Below are positions 44,773 through 54,951 of a DNA stretch of 64,000 bases, piece by piece. The stretch comes from an uncultured Thalassolituus sp. (GTDB lineage: Bacteria > Pseudomonadota > Gammaproteobacteria > Pseudomonadales > Oceanobacteraceae). The translations under genes and the position numbers were made by a program. The stretch lies in the NCBI RefSeq assembly GCF_950066645.1, contig NZ_CATMFB010000018.1, forward strand, positions 1 to 64,000. The letters are read 5' to 3'. The notes beneath the pieces were generated by a model, which saw only the letters and a list, made by a program, of their open reading frames with translations, was not told the DNA's origin and made no database searches. The first letter of the stretch is position 1. Every line of letters starts with the position of its first letter.

Positions 44773-46215
44773 TCAGGAACGATGATAAGGATCATCCAGA
44801 CGGACAATATCATCTTCACTCAGGCGACTCCCGGTCTGGACTTCAATCACTACCAGGTCTTCAGCGCCCTGATTGATCAGCGCGTGTGGAACTCCACAAG
44901 GTACAAACACTGACTCATTGGCCCCAAACTCATGGGTGTCGCCGCCGATCTGAGTGGTCGCAACTCCAGAGACTACGATCCAGTGCTCTGCCCGGTGCTC
45001 ATGCTTCTGCAGAGACAAACGCTCGCCGGGGTGCACACACAAGCGTTTCACCTTAAACCCGACAGCATCATCCAGGGTTTCATAGAACCCCCAGGGGCGA
45101 TGAACCCGCACATGCTCACGTGTTACGCCAACATTATGCTGACGTAACCTCTGAACCACCGTTTTTATCTCCTGCTCGCAGGACCGCTCCGCCACAAGGA
45201 GCGCATCACCTGTATCAGCAATAAGAAGGTTATTTACACCAAGCGTGGCGATTAATCTCCCCGAGGAATGAATCACGGAGTCTCGCGTCTGCTCGCACAC
45301 CACCTCACCGTGACCCAGCAAGACATTACTATCGCCTGTAGGTGGCTGCGTTGCCGCCAGTGCACTCCAACTACCCGCATCGCTCCAGCCGTTGTCAATT
45401 CTGGCCATCAGAATTCCAACGCCATCCGCGGCGGCAGAGAGAGGTTCCATCACGGCATAGTCGAAGGAATCTGAACGACATTGTGTGAAGCCAGACTGAT
45501 CAAGTCGGAGAAAATCGAGATCCCGGGAGGCCCCTTCCAATGCGCCCACGCACGCCTGCAGGATGTCTGGGCAATACCTGGAGAACAACTGCAAAAAAGT
45601 ATCGCCGGTGGCGACAAACATACCGCTATTCCAGGCATAGCCGGGATCTTTGATCAACTCGCTGGCCAGCTCAACAGGAGGTTTCTCGATAAACCGTTCA
45701 ACACTCCACAACTCACAATGGCGAGACTCAAACGCTTCGCCGCACTGAATGTACCCATAACCCGTCGCAGGATGATCAGGCTGCACACCCAACACCCCGA
45801 TTGATTCACCAACTACTTCTGAGGCCAATGCATTAACGGCCACCTGCAGGGGGTTAACATCCTCCATAACGTGATCCGATGCCATCACAACCATGACGGC
45901 ATTCGGAGCATTCAAGCTCTCAGACAGGTAGGCAGACGCCACCGCAATAGAAGGTGCAGTATTCCGTCCACATGGCTCCAGAATGATATGCGCCTCGACA
46001 CCCAGCTCGCGAAGTTGCTCAGCAACAAGAAAACGATGATCCTCGGATGCCATAACAATGGGCTTTTCTTCAGAAAGAGATCCAGCCCTCAGAATGGACT
46101 GCTGAAAAAAGCTTATATCAGAGCCAAAACGCAGGAACTGTTTGGGGTGAAGCTCCCGGGATACAGGCCAAAGGCGGGTGCCGCTGCCACCAGCCAGAAT
46201 AACAGGAACAAGCAT
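44773..46215 (-). CDS. manC: Mannose-1-phosphate guanylyltransferase/mannose-6-phosphate isomerase
   Basis: A bifunctional AlgA/ManC-type enzyme of 480 residues that makes GDP-mannose. The nucleotidyltransferase half begins [20 protein letters not shown] with LHPKQFL, and has RFIEKPPVELASEL near 170. The C-terminal cupin holds RPWGFYETLDD, LCVHPGERLSLQKHEHRAEH and the zinc-site residues. It starts 4 bases after pssE. No GDP-mannose-modifying enzyme is seen in the window, so mannose itself is the probable sugar used. Confidence 0.94.
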   Translation of the reverse strand: MLVPVILAGGSGTRLWPVSRELHPKQFLRFGSDISFFQQSILRAGSLSEEKPIVMASEDHRFLVAEQLRELGVEAHIILEPCGRNTAPSIAVASAYLSESLNAPNAVMVVMASDHVMEDVNPLQVAVNALASEVVGESIGVLGVQPDHPATGYGYIQCGEAFESRHCELWSVERFIEKPPVELASELIKDPGYAWNSGMFVATGDTFLQLFSRYCPDILQACVGALEGASRDLDFLRLDQSGFTQCRSDSFDYAVMEPLSAAADGVGILMARIDNGWSDAGSWSALAATQPPTGDSNVLLGHGEVVCEQTRDSVIHSSGRLIATLGVNNLLIADTGDALLVAERSCEQEIKTVVQRLRQHNVGVTREHVRVHRPWGFYETLDDAVGFKVKRLCVHPGERLSLQKHEHRAEHWIVVSGVATTQIGGDTHEFGANESVFVPCGVPHALINQGAEDLVVIEVQTGSRLSEDDIVRLDDPYHRS

Positions 46216-46219
46216 AGAG

Positions 46220-46702
46220 TCAGTCTGAAAGTAGTTCTTTCAGAGCGTCAGTAAATTCTTTCGGAGCGAACTGCGATGCCTGTTGGTAAGAGGTGTCGGA
46301 AGCACTATCCAGAAAGCGACCAATTGCCACATTCAAGGCTTCATCAGACTCGACGACCTCGATATTGGGAAAATCGCAGAAGCGCTTAGCCGTCGCCACC
46401 TGGTGATCGTTTCTATGTTCGCCGAAGCGAAACTGCCGAGGCATCACAATCAGAGGCTTACCATACTGCGAGGCGGTAATGATGGTCCCCATGCCCGCAT
46501 GTGCGATCACCAGATCAGCCTTCTGAATTAACGTGTCAGCCTCTGCAGGCGAGACAAAAGCCTCTGTCCGGATCGCCGGATAGTCGCCGTCATCGGGACC
46601 AATCTGAGCAAACACATCATAGCCCTTCTCTGCGGCACAATCGTTTATCGCCTTGATGAGACGAGGAAAAGGCAACTGAGTCCCTACTGTGACGTAGATC
46701 AT
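46220..46702 (-). CDS. pssE: PssE/Alg13-like glycosyltransferase subunit
   Basis: A 160-residue GT28 C-terminal domain protein that starts MIYVTVGTQLPFPRLIKAIN and carries the nucleotide-sugar loop VIAHAGMGTIITASQYGKPL and MPRQFRFGEHRNDHQ. This is the catalytic-domain partner of a two-piece glycosyltransferase; the membrane-bound PssD/Alg14-like part is encoded 2 kb upstream. In rhizobia PssDE adds glucuronic acid to the lipid-linked glucose, which fits the Ugd gene here. Partners are normally adjacent. Confidence 0.9.
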   Translation of the reverse strand: MIYVTVGTQLPFPRLIKAINDCAAEKGYDVFAQIGPDDGDYPAIRTEAFVSPAEADTLIQKADLVIAHAGMGTIITASQYGKPLIVMPRQFRFGEHRNDHQVATAKRFCDFPNIEVVESDEALNVAIGRFLDSASDTSYQQASQFAPKEFTDALKELLSD

Positions 46703-47032
46703 ATAACTAACTCCGAATTTTTAAGCCTCAACCAAGTAATTAGCTGTACTCCAGAGAGGCCTCGAGGGCATCGGAAGTACTATGGAGCGGCAAGTTAGTA
46801 ACCGCAAGACATACAGTTTTCATTCCCGTACTTGAAGGTCACTCTTTAACTATCACATTAAAAGGGGTTCTGATTTTTAAGTGATTCCCGGGATAGTTGC
46901 TTTTTGCTCACGATAATCAAATAGTACTAACTGACTGTTTTTTCCCGTCTAACCGCAAAGCTTAATAAAGCACTAAACCTCCGTACTCTGTGTTACAAGT
47001 CTACGTCTCATTCTTGAATTATGGAACCGTTC

Positions 47033-47050
47033 GATATAATTAATTATATC
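47033..47050. repeat. 18-bp perfect AT palindrome
   Basis: GATATAATT joined to AATTATATC is a perfect inverted repeat with no spacer. It could be a regulator site or cruciform, or chance in AT-rich DNA. Confidence 0.6.
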
Positions 47051-47409
47051 CAATTCTACTCAACCCTGAGCTCGGTAGTTTCTTCAGGTTAACCATTCCC
47101 ATTTTGTTACTCCAAAACAGTTTCCGCATGCGCCCTCCCAGCACAAGACCCACTGCACTCTTACTGCTCACCAAGGAAGTTTTTTAACAGGCGCCGAAGT
47201 TGCCAGCGGTAATGGTCTAGACAAGCATCTCAAACTACAGGGGCCGAATCCTAATCACATAGCGATATCTAAATGCAATCAGCCAGTAGCGATTCATTGA
47301 TTGACAGCGTAAATCTGATTAATCAGGATCAGCGTTTACTTATAACATCGAACCCTAATACTAACACCCACTCTAAACTCAATGACGGCAACCCAAATAA
47401 AACGGTGAA

Positions 47410-47419
47410 GGGGGGGGGG
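47410..47419. repeat. G10 homopolymer tract
   Basis: Ten consecutive G residues lie 11-20 bases after the stop of the low-GC acyltransferase gene. It is outside the frame but hypermutable in principle. Confidence 0.85.
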
Positions 47420-47429
47420 AATCAAAAAT

Positions 47430-48617
47430 CTATTTTCCATTAAACCTAAACACACTAAAACTGGAGATGAAATTTGATAGCAAATATCTTTTACCGTAGA
47501 GTATCGCTGGTTTCTCTATAAACCAAAAAGTAAAAATAGATAGCAAAACAACAACAATGCCAACCAAGGGCATGTACATATAATATTCGGACCTAGACAG
47601 CTCAGTCACAACATCGTTGAAAAACACACTAAACAGCACATACAGAACCATTCCATGCAGCAGATAAATACTATAACTAACTTCCCCTAAAATTATAGAC
47701 CCCCTCAGTTTCAGCAAACCAAAGATATCGACACCAAAAACAATTAGAACAAAAAATAAAGATATCAATATAAAATGTAAAAAATCAAAAGTATCCGGAT
47801 AAAACACCGCACATAAAATTAAGACAATTGATAGGGACGACCAGTAACCATTAGAGAAGAACTCGGAATAGCTTCCCTTCAATTCATCAACAACCCATGC
47901 AACAAGAGACCCGAAAGCAAAAAAATAGATATATTTTGTCGACAAACCAATCGCATAAGAAGGATAGTAGTATAAGTATATAGACAGCACCAGGAATAAT
48001 AGTATAGAGAAAAAACCAAGTCTTACAAAAAGGGCTGAAACGAGCGGAAGAGAAAGATAAAAAATCCATTCATACTTCAACGTCCAATGAACACCTGAAA
48101 TAATTAACTTAGTATCCTCATACGTATTAACTTCCCCACCCCAAAAAAACACCCACTTAAAAACCTGCAATAGTATCGTAGAAAAATCTACTAGAAGCTT
48201 AAAATCCGTTGCCCAAAAAGCAAAGAAAACTATCATAACAACTGTTGAAATATACAACGGCATTATTCGAAAAAAACGTGACTCATATAAACCTAGCCAG
48301 TTAGTCCTACCCTTATCAGAGATTATTTTCGAAAAAAACAGAAACCCCGTAATCATAAAAAATATGGCAACACCTACCTTACCCATATTTTGAAAGTAAA
48401 TTTCGTCAGCACTGAAAAACTCACCAATCGTTTTCCACTTATATGTAATAACAAAATGATGTAAAAACACAGCCAAAGCTAGGTAACCGCGCAAACCATC
48501 TAGAGTCTCAAACCTTGACTTTCTATCACCCACATAACTAAAGCCATCAAATAGAGAAAATATTTTTGCAACGAAAAAACATGCGACCACTGTACATAAG
48601 ATTAATATCAACTCCAT
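47430..48617 (-). CDS. Acyltransferase 3 (OafA-like) membrane protein, low GC
   Basis: A 395-residue protein with about ten membrane helices. The N-terminal family signature is RFETLDGLRGYLALAVFLHH, with VGVAIFFMITGFLFFSKII and VHWTLKYEWIFYLSLPLV. It ends with VSYSIYLLHGMVLYVLF. It probably O-acylates the polysaccharide, with the catalytic His in the first helix. Base composition is much more AT-rich than ugd or manC, and it sits between the pssD and pssE halves of one glycosyltransferase. Both suggest a later insertion. Confidence 0.9.
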   Translation of the reverse strand: MELILILCTVVACFFVAKIFSLFDGFSYVGDRKSRFETLDGLRGYLALAVFLHHFVITYKWKTIGEFFSADEIYFQNMGKVGVAIFFMITGFLFFSKIISDKGRTNWLGLYESRFFRIMPLYISTVVMIVFFAFWATDFKLLVDFSTILLQVFKWVFFWGGEVNTYEDTKLIISGVHWTLKYEWIFYLSLPLVSALFVRLGFFSILLFLVLSIYLYYYPSYAIGLSTKYIYFFAFGSLVAWVVDELKGSYSEFFSNGYWSSLSIVLILCAVFYPDTFDFLHFILISLFFVLIVFGVDIFGLLKLRGSIILGEVSYSIYLLHGMVLYVLFSVFFNDVVTELSRSEYYMYMPLVGIVVVLLSIFTFWFIEKPAILYGKRYLLSNFISSFSVFRFNGK

Positions 48618-48687
48618 TAGTGCAGCCTTAAATTCTCATTATTTAGTATTCTTATGACGCTTAGCTCTCTTAAGGATAGTCGCTTCT

Positions 48688-49146
48688 TCATATCACCCGC
48701 CCCCTATACTCGAGGCCTGGATACTTTTCTGTCAGGTGCTCCCACTGGGTCAACCAATGATCAGCCACCTTGCCAGCTTTGCTACCGGCTCCTGATAACT
48801 CATCTGCATTAGCGATACTGTCTATCCAGATGGTTTTTACTCCGAGCAGCTTCCCACACAGAAGCACCGCAAACCCAGGTGCTGCCCCGGTAGTAATAAT
48901 GTGCGTCGGACGTTCTTTCAGTACCAGGAAAAACGCTTTCAGTAACACCCACATCAACTTGAGTTTTTTATCCAGGTTGGCGTCCGGAAGACAGCGGAAA
49001 TCATCCAGGTTGAATGCAGACGCCAGCCCCGGATTAGTGGACACATATACTACCGATGCCCCCTCAAACGCCGGTCGCAGGCGCATTAACTGAATCCAGT
49101 GGCCACCTTCGGAGGCGACCGCCATTATCTTCCGCTTTCGATCCAT
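48688..49146 (-). CDS. pssD: PssD/Alg14-like glycosyltransferase subunit
   Basis: A 152-residue membrane-associated partner with RKIMAVASEGGHWIQLMRLR at the start, VYVSTNPGLA, a hydrophobic helix (KLMWVLLKAFFLVLK) and IITTGAAPGFAVLLCGKLLG then KTIWIDSIANADELSGAG. These are Alg14/PssD features. It probably anchors PssE and contributes the acceptor site for glucuronosyl transfer. It is immediately downstream of rmlD and separated from pssE by the acyltransferase islet. Confidence 0.9.
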   Translation of the reverse strand: MDRKRKIMAVASEGGHWIQLMRLRPAFEGASVVYVSTNPGLASAFNLDDFRCLPDANLDKKLKLMWVLLKAFFLVLKERPTHIITTGAAPGFAVLLCGKLLGVKTIWIDSIANADELSGAGSKAGKVADHWLTQWEHLTEKYPGLEYRGRVI

Positions 49147-49153
49147 GACTTCC

Positions 49154-50032
49154 TCACTCAGAGACAGTATTTAAGACGTGATTCAGGCCTGACCGCCAAT
49201 CTGAGGGCGCAATTCCCAACGCGTTTAACTTAGAACAGTCGAGTACAGAAAACGCAGGGCGTTTTGCCGGTGTCGGATACGCAGAGCCCGGGATCGCCTC
49301 GAGTACTGGTGCTTCAGACATCAAGCCCTTTGACACCGCCATGGCATGAATTTCACGAGTGAAGCTCCACCAGTTCACTGCCAGGTCACCTGCAAAATGA
49401 TAAATACCGGCTTCGGCTTTACCATCACGAGCCATCGACACCAGGCGGATCAGGCAGTCTGCAATATCGCCCGCATAAGTCGGACAGCCAAACTGGTCAG
49501 CAACGACCGACAGCTTGTCGCGCTCACGGCCGAGGCGCAGCATAGTTTTAACAAAGTTATTGCCGTATTCACTGAACACCCAGGCTGTCCGGACAATAAG
49601 GTGGCGGCTGGTGCCAGCAGTCACCAGCTTCTCACCGTCAAGCTTAGTTGCGCCATACACAGAACACGGAGACACCGGATCTTCTTCGCGATAGGCAATA
49701 CTTGCAGAACCATCAAACACATAATCTGTAGAAACATGCGCAAGCCAGATCCCTGCCTTTTCACATGCGGCGGCCAGAATACCTGACGCATCTGCATTGA
49801 CACGAGCAGCAACAGCCTCATCTGACTCGGCCTTATCAACCGCTGTATAAGCCGCTGCATTGATCAGAACGTCTGGTTGATATGAGGCGAGTTCAGCGGC
49901 GACGGCTGCCTCGTCAGTGATATCCAGGATATCGGCATCCACTGCTCTGAATTCATCACCAGGCCGAAGCTGAAGGCGATCCTGAAGACAGCGACCAAGC
50001 TGACCGTTTCCACCAGTGATCAGCCACTTCAT
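49154..50032 (-). CDS. rmlD: dTDP-4-dehydrorhamnose reductase RmlD
   Basis: Last step of dTDP-L-rhamnose synthesis. The 292 residues start MKWLITGGNGQLGRCLQDRL and contain DVLINAAAYTAVDKAESDE, HVSTDYVFDG and the catalytic YGATKLDGEKLV. I chose the ATG that overlaps the rmlC stop (ATGA); a longer frame runs into rmlC. It belongs to an rmlA-rmlC-rmlD run. Confidence 0.95.
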   Translation of the reverse strand: MKWLITGGNGQLGRCLQDRLQLRPGDEFRAVDADILDITDEAAVAAELASYQPDVLINAAAYTAVDKAESDEAVAARVNADASGILAAACEKAGIWLAHVSTDYVFDGSASIAYREEDPVSPCSVYGATKLDGEKLVTAGTSRHLIVRTAWVFSEYGNNFVKTMLRLGRERDKLSVVADQFGCPTYAGDIADCLIRLVSMARDGKAEAGIYHFAGDLAVNWWSFTREIHAMAVSKGLMSEAPVLEAIPGSAYPTPAKRPAFSVLDCSKLNALGIAPSDWRSGLNHVLNTVSE

Positions 50033-50583
50033 TCTGCCACCCTCAGAGAAGCCAGAGACCCCGCCTCGCTGTCTTTTGCCGACAGCTGTGGCGCCCCATC
50101 CAGTTTGTCCAGTGGCCACTGGACCGCAACTTCAGGATCATCCCAGGCAAGACTGCCCTCATCAGAGGGGTCGTAATAGTCAGTACACTTGTACTCAAAA
50201 TCAGCAACATCAGACAGAACTACAAAGCCATGAGCAAATCCTGGTGGTACCCAGAACTGGCGTTTGTTTTCTTCGCTCAGAATGACGCCTTCCCACTGGC
50301 CAAAGGTCGGAGAACCTTGACGAATATCCACCGCTACATCGAATACTTCCCCACGAACAACCCGAACCAGCTTGCCTTGGGGCTTAGTTTTCTGGAAGTG
50401 CAATCCACGAAGAACACCTTTGGCTGAACGAGAGTGATTATCCTGTACAAACGGCAGATCTATTCCGGCCTGTTCTCTGTATCTGTCGGCCTGAAAGGTC
50501 TCAAGGAAAAACCCGCGCTCATCACCGAAAACTTTTGGCTCGATGATGACAACACCTTCCAGAGAGGTTTTGATGACTTCCAC
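50029..50583 (-). CDS. rmlC: dTDP-4-dehydrorhamnose 3,5-epimerase RmlC
   Basis: A cupin-fold epimerase of 184 residues. It contains RGFFLETFQADRYREQAGID, FVQDNHSRSAKGVLRGLHFQ with the catalytic His, and YKCTDYYDP. Normal length and an ATGA overlap with rmlD. Confidence 0.95.
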   Translation of the reverse strand: MEVIKTSLEGVVIIEPKVFGDERGFFLETFQADRYREQAGIDLPFVQDNHSRSAKGVLRGLHFQKTKPQGKLVRVVRGEVFDVAVDIRQGSPTFGQWEGVILSEENKRQFWVPPGFAHGFVVLSDVADFEYKCTDYYDPSDEGSLAWDDPEVAVQWPLDKLDGAPQLSAKDSEAGSLASLRVAE

Positions 50584-50585
50584 AA

Positions 50586-51464
50586 TCAGCCCTCCGCCGC
50601 AAGCTTAAGCAGGTACTGGCCGTAGCCTGTTTTCTTCAGACCTTCTCCACGTTGAACCAGCTCATCAACGGTGATCCAGCCCTGATCAAAGGCGATCTCT
50701 TCAAGACAGGCAACCTTCAGTCCCTGACGGTGCTCAATGGTCTGAACGAACGTCCCGGCATCGATCAATGAATCGTGCGTGCCAGTATCCAGCCACGCAA
50801 ACCCCCGCCCGAGCACCTCGACATTCAGCTTACCCATTTCGAGATATGCGTTATTGACGTCGGTGATTTCGAGCTCTCCACGAGGAGACGGTTTAACCGC
50901 TTTGGCGATATCGACAATCTGATTGTCATAGAAATACAAGCCCGTAACCGCGTAGTTTGACTTCGGCTTCGCTGGCTTCTCTTCGATAGAAAGCGCCTTA
51001 CCCTCGCTGTCAAATTCAACGACGCCAAAGCGCTCCGGATCACTGACGTGATATCCGAAAACAGTCCCACCCTCAGCGCGGGCAACGGCCGCTTTCAGCT
51101 TGTTGCTGAAATGCTGGCCGTAGAAGATATTATCCCCAAGTACCAGAGAGGCCGGGCTGTTACCCAGAAACTCCTCGCCGATCAGGAAAGCCTGCGCCAG
51201 ACCATCGGGGGACGGTTGAACAGCATAAGAGATCGCGATACCAAACTGACTGCCATCGCCCAGCAACCTCTGAAACGAAGGCATATCTTCAGGGGTAGAA
51301 ATGATCAATACGTCACGGATACCCGACAGCATAAGCACTGACAATGGGTAGTAGATCATTGGCTTATCGTAAATTGGCAGCAGTTGCTTAGAGACACCCA
51401 TGGTGATCGGGTGCAGACGAGTGCCAGAGCCACCTGCCAGAATTATTCCTTTGTATTGATTCAT
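50586..51464 (-). CDS. rmlA: Glucose-1-phosphate thymidylyltransferase RmlA
   Basis: First step of dTDP-rhamnose synthesis. The 292 residues open with [20 protein letters not shown] and [18 protein letters not shown], followed by [14 protein letters not shown] and [14 protein letters not shown]. It starts the rmlA-C-D run, two bases before rmlC. Confidence 0.96.
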   Translation of the reverse strand: MNQYKGIILAGGSGTRLHPITMGVSKQLLPIYDKPMIYYPLSVLMLSGIRDVLIISTPEDMPSFQRLLGDGSQFGIAISYAVQPSPDGLAQAFLIGEEFLGNSPASLVLGDNIFYGQHFSNKLKAAVARAEGGTVFGYHVSDPERFGVVEFDSEGKALSIEEKPAKPKSNYAVTGLYFYDNQIVDIAKAVKPSPRGELEITDVNNAYLEMGKLNVEVLGRGFAWLDTGTHDSLIDAGTFVQTIEHRQGLKVACLEEIAFDQGWITVDELVQRGEGLKKTGYGQYLLKLAAEG

Positions 51465-51496
51465 CGGGAATCCTTAATTTCAGTCATTTCAGTACA

Positions 51497-52321
51497 TTAG
51501 CGGGAGGAGTGATCGACTTCCCACTCGTAATTATCCAGGTTCTGAAACTGCTTTCGCGCACGCAGACGGAAAACAGTCACGAAACCCATATACACAACGG
51601 CTGACAGCCAATGCCGGCTAAACAACAACGAAGGGAGAATGGACCCATAATCCGGTGCAGGCTTGTCATAGCCCAACTTACGCGCCTTTAACTCGATGTT
51701 ACCCAGGCGAGCGCGGGTTTTGATCTTAATAAGGGACTGCACCGTACGAGGCGCTGCGACATAGACAGTCGCGCCCGGCACATTGCCCAGCTCGTGATCG
51801 TAAAAGTGTGAGCGGACATAACCGTCATCAGCAATTACGTCAGGGAACTCGCCAAAGCGCTTACGCCCTTCCTCACTGATCACAAAAGTGCAGGTCGCAA
51901 TCACGCCTTCACGGATGTACGGCAATCGTAACCAGGCATCATAGAAACGACGCACTAACCATGGTGACTGGCTGGTATCAATCTGTGGTTCTGGTGCAGC
52001 CAGTAACAGGTTCTGTTCTTTCATACCTTCGCAGATCTGCTTAACCGCACCATCGGAGATAGCGATATCGGCATCAATGTAAAACACAGGCCAGGAGGTT
52101 ATATGCTTCTCAGCTTCGTTCAGGGCATTAACCTTGGATGGTTTTGCGATATCAAGACAAACAACGGTGGGGTATTCACGTCGAACGATGTCGACGGTAT
52201 CGTCACTACAGCCATTACAGGCAACGATGATGGTGTCGAGACCTTCCTGACTAATCAGACTATCCAGACAACGGCGGATCACTGACGATTCATTGTGGGC
52301 GGGAACAATGGCAGTCGCCAT
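51497..52321 (-). CDS. GT2 family glycosyltransferase
   Basis: A 274-residue cytoplasmic or membrane-associated glycosyltransferase. ATAIVPAHNESSVIRRCLDS is the N-terminal GT-A motif, FYIDADIAISDG the DXD metal site and VIADDGYVRSHF a likely catalytic Asp region. A hydrophobic segment near the C-terminus (WLSAVVYMGFVTVFRLRAR) could be a membrane contact. Sugar specificity cannot be told. It precedes rmlA in the minus-strand run. Confidence 0.85.
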   Translation of the reverse strand: MATAIVPAHNESSVIRRCLDSLISQEGLDTIIVACNGCSDDTVDIVRREYPTVVCLDIAKPSKVNALNEAEKHITSWPVFYIDADIAISDGAVKQICEGMKEQNLLLAAPEPQIDTSQSPWLVRRFYDAWLRLPYIREGVIATCTFVISEEGRKRFGEFPDVIADDGYVRSHFYDHELGNVPGATVYVAAPRTVQSLIKIKTRARLGNIELKARKLGYDKPAPDYGSILPSLLFSRHWLSAVVYMGFVTVFRLRARKQFQNLDNYEWEVDHSSR

Positions 52322-52530
52322 CTACACTTCTCCATTGCATCTGATCAGGCGACGGCCTGATCGTCCTATCGGGTAATGCTGCGCATGGTATCACGAGGCA
52401 TACGAAAGAGCACCGTTCGCTCTCTGACTAACTGCGACACTCGCACAATAGTGACATTTCCCAAAGAAGGTTGGTCTCGGTATTGTTTACCGGTAGAATC
52501 ACACCAACATGGAAGGGTCAGAATAGATCA

Positions 52531-53847
52531 ATGTCTTCATATCGAGTGCAATTCAGCGTCCTGAAAAACGTAATGACAGTAGTCACTGCTCTTTGCCTGA
52601 TTTCCTGCTCCATGCCCAGCACAAACATACACATCACCACCAGTCTCGCAAGCCCACTGACGACAAAAGAAGCAAGAACGGCCCCTTCTTTCAACAAAGC
52701 TCTGAACGATCTGAAGGGCTATCTGAAGTCAAGCAGTGCGGCCGACCCATTTAACCTTGAGGGTGAGACGTTCAGCTTCGACTGGTGCACTGACCGCCCC
52801 CGACGGAACAAGTCATTAAAAGACCTGGTAACCCGGCTGGAAGAAGACTCCCAGAAAGCCCGAAACTTCGCTCAACTTTACGTTATAACCGGCTCTTATG
52901 AAGCTTTTTCCGCATCACTGGACATCATCCTGGCATGGGCGAAAGACTCTACACTACTCAACACTTACCACTGGGGAGTCGATCACAGCAGTAGCTCCTT
53001 CCCTGGAATGGAAGAGGGGTTCTGTAACCGCTCATGGAATATGATGCTAGACAGTATCTGGCAAACATATGGACTTATAAATTTTAGCGAAGCGTACAGC
53101 ATGCTGGCGAATTCGGGATATGCAGCAGTTCGACATACTGATATACAAACAGTAAGGTCATGGATAGCGAACGAACTGGTGCCGGCCGTTAACTCTGGAT
53201 TTCATGTCTGGACCAAATTCGCGGATACACACCCCCTTTCTGCTGCTTACGAGCGTTATCGATCTGACAATCACTTATCCTGGTGCCTCGCAGGCTTAGC
53301 AACGGCAGGGCTGGCGCTGAACGACAAAGCCCTACTTGACTATGTTTATTACGGTACAGCCTACGACGACGGCGTATCAGGACCTTACGAAAACCCTTCA
53401 TCACTGATCAAGCTGATCCCGTTTGCTGTAAAGTCTACCGGTGAGATATATGATGAGTCTGTGCGAGCCTCGCAACACAAAGGATTCTTCTACGGAAACT
53501 TCAGCCTGTGGGCTCTTGTGATTACGGCAATCAACACTGAGAAAGCCGGATATCCGCCAATATGGGAAAAAGAATTCACTGAAAACTCTGGATCAATCGC
53601 GTCTGCACTGGATCGCTACGCCCCATATGTAGCCAACGAGCTGACCATTAAAGACATTGAAGAAAAGACCAAGCCTGAGTTTTTCAGCTTTGTTTACCGG
53701 TTGATACTACCAATGGATTGGGTTAGAGAAGATAGAAAAGAACTCTACCGAAGTGCAGCTATGACGGGCAAATCACAGAATATAAGACAGGGCTTGGGAA
53801 GTATTGATCTGATTACAGAGCTCCCCCCAAAAACAGTAAAGAATTAA
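52531..53847 (+). CDS. Alginate lyase family lipoprotein
   Basis: A 438-residue protein with a lipoprotein signal ([16 protein letters not shown], lipobox LISC) and an all-helical alginate-lyase-type domain. That domain includes [20 protein letters not shown] and the family motif region [38 protein letters not shown] lies between them. PL5-type lyases of this superfamily cleave uronate-containing polymers by beta-elimination and often sit in the periplasm beside the polymer they trim. With Ugd in the locus, glucuronate bonds of this exopolysaccharide are the most likely target. I chose the ATG that leaves a basic n-region before the hydrophobic core. Confidence 0.8.
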   Translation: MSSYRVQFSVLKNVMTVVTALCLISCSMPSTNIHITTSLASPLTTKEARTAPSFNKALNDLKGYLKSSSAADPFNLEGETFSFDWCTDRPRRNKSLKDLVTRLEEDSQKARNFAQLYVITGSYEAFSASLDIILAWAKDSTLLNTYHWGVDHSSSSFPGMEEGFCNRSWNMMLDSIWQTYGLINFSEAYSMLANSGYAAVRHTDIQTVRSWIANELVPAVNSGFHVWTKFADTHPLSAAYERYRSDNHLSWCLAGLATAGLALNDKALLDYVYYGTAYDDGVSGPYENPSSLIKLIPFAVKSTGEIYDESVRASQHKGFFYGNFSLWALVITAINTEKAGYPPIWEKEFTENSGSIASALDRYAPYVANELTIKDIEEKTKPEFFSFVYRLILPMDWVREDRKELYRSAAMTGKSQNIRQGLGSIDLITELPPKTVKN

Positions 53848-53873
53848 GTTTAAAGATACAGGATAGAAAATTA

Positions 53874-54929
53874 ATGAAAATTTTAGTCACCGGCGGTGCA
53901 GGTTTTATCGGAAGTGCCGTTGTAAGACATATAATCGAGAATACAAACGATGAAGTCGTCAATGTGGACTGCCTGACCTACGCGGGCAATCTCGAGTCAC
54001 TCCCAGGTGCTACAGAATGTTCGCGCTACGTTTTTGAGAAAGTCGATATCTGCAACAAAGACGAAGTTATGCGCGTATTTGAACAACATAAACCCGACGC
54101 GGTTATGCACCTCGCCGCAGAAAGCCATGTCGACCGCTCTATTGAAGGCCCTGGTGCCTTTATCCAGACAAACGTCATAGGCACATTTAACATGCTGGAT
54201 GCCGCTCGCGGGTATTGGAGCGCACTACCGCAAGAGCAGAAAGCAAACTTCCGTTTTCACCATATTTCTACCGATGAAGTGTATGGTGACCTTGAAGGTA
54301 CGGATGATCTGTTCACAGAGACTACGCCTTACGCCCCAAGCTCTCCCTACTCTGCCAGCAAAGCCAGCTCAGACCACCTGGTGCGGGCCTGGGGCCGCAC
54401 CTATGGACTTCCTGTCATTGTTACGAACTGCTCTAACAACTACGGCCCCTATCACTTCCCCGAGAAGCTGATCCCTCATATGATTCTTAACGCTTTGCAC
54501 GGCAAAGCGCTACCAGTATACGGCGACGGCATGCAGATTCGTGACTGGTTGTTTGTAGAAGACCACGCTCGCGCTCTTTATAAGGTAGTTACCGAGGGCG
54601 AGATCGGTGAAACATACAATATCGGTGGCCACAACGAACAGAGCAACATACACGTAGTGAAGACTGTTTGCTCTCTGCTTGAAGAACTCGCCCCTCAAAA
54701 ACCTGAAGGCGTAGAAAAGTACGAGGACCTTATCACCTTCGTTAAAGACCGCCCTGGGCACGATGTACGCTACGCAATTGATGCTTCAAAAATTGATAAA
54801 GAACTCGGGTGGAAACCCGAGGAGACGTTTGAGAGTGGGCTGAGAAAGACAGTACAATGGTACCTCACCAATGCAAAATGGTGGCAAAATGTATTGACTG
54901 GAAGCTATAAACTAAACCGCATAGGTTAA
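53874..54929 (+). CDS. rmlB: dTDP-glucose 4,6-dehydratase RmlB
   Basis: Second step of dTDP-rhamnose synthesis. The 351 residues show [50 protein letters not shown] and [20 protein letters not shown]. It lies on the opposite strand from rmlA, rmlC and rmlD and about 2.4 kb away, so the four rml genes are not one operon. Confidence 0.95.
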   Translation: MKILVTGGAGFIGSAVVRHIIENTNDEVVNVDCLTYAGNLESLPGATECSRYVFEKVDICNKDEVMRVFEQHKPDAVMHLAAESHVDRSIEGPGAFIQTNVIGTFNMLDAARGYWSALPQEQKANFRFHHISTDEVYGDLEGTDDLFTETTPYAPSSPYSASKASSDHLVRAWGRTYGLPVIVTNCSNNYGPYHFPEKLIPHMILNALHGKALPVYGDGMQIRDWLFVEDHARALYKVVTEGEIGETYNIGGHNEQSNIHVVKTVCSLLEELAPQKPEGVEKYEDLITFVKDRPGHDVRYAIDASKIDKELGWKPEETFESGLRKTVQWYLTNAKWWQNVLTGSYKLNRIG

Positions 54930-54951
54930 TAAGTACTTTGGTATCAAGCTC

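Larger units (their letters stand above)
46703..47429. other. 727-base non-coding, AT-rich stretch
   Basis: I see no gene on either strand, no RNA gene and no transposase remnant. It holds an 18-bp perfect palindrome and a 12-bp one (CTGATTAATCAG, 47315-47326), plus a G10 tract at its end. It separates the acyltransferase islet from pssE. Confidence 0.7.

Noticed and set aside
46703-47429. Degraded transposase or pseudogene between acyltransferase and pssE
   Set aside because: No frame fragments resembling a transposase and no terminal inverted repeats could be read.
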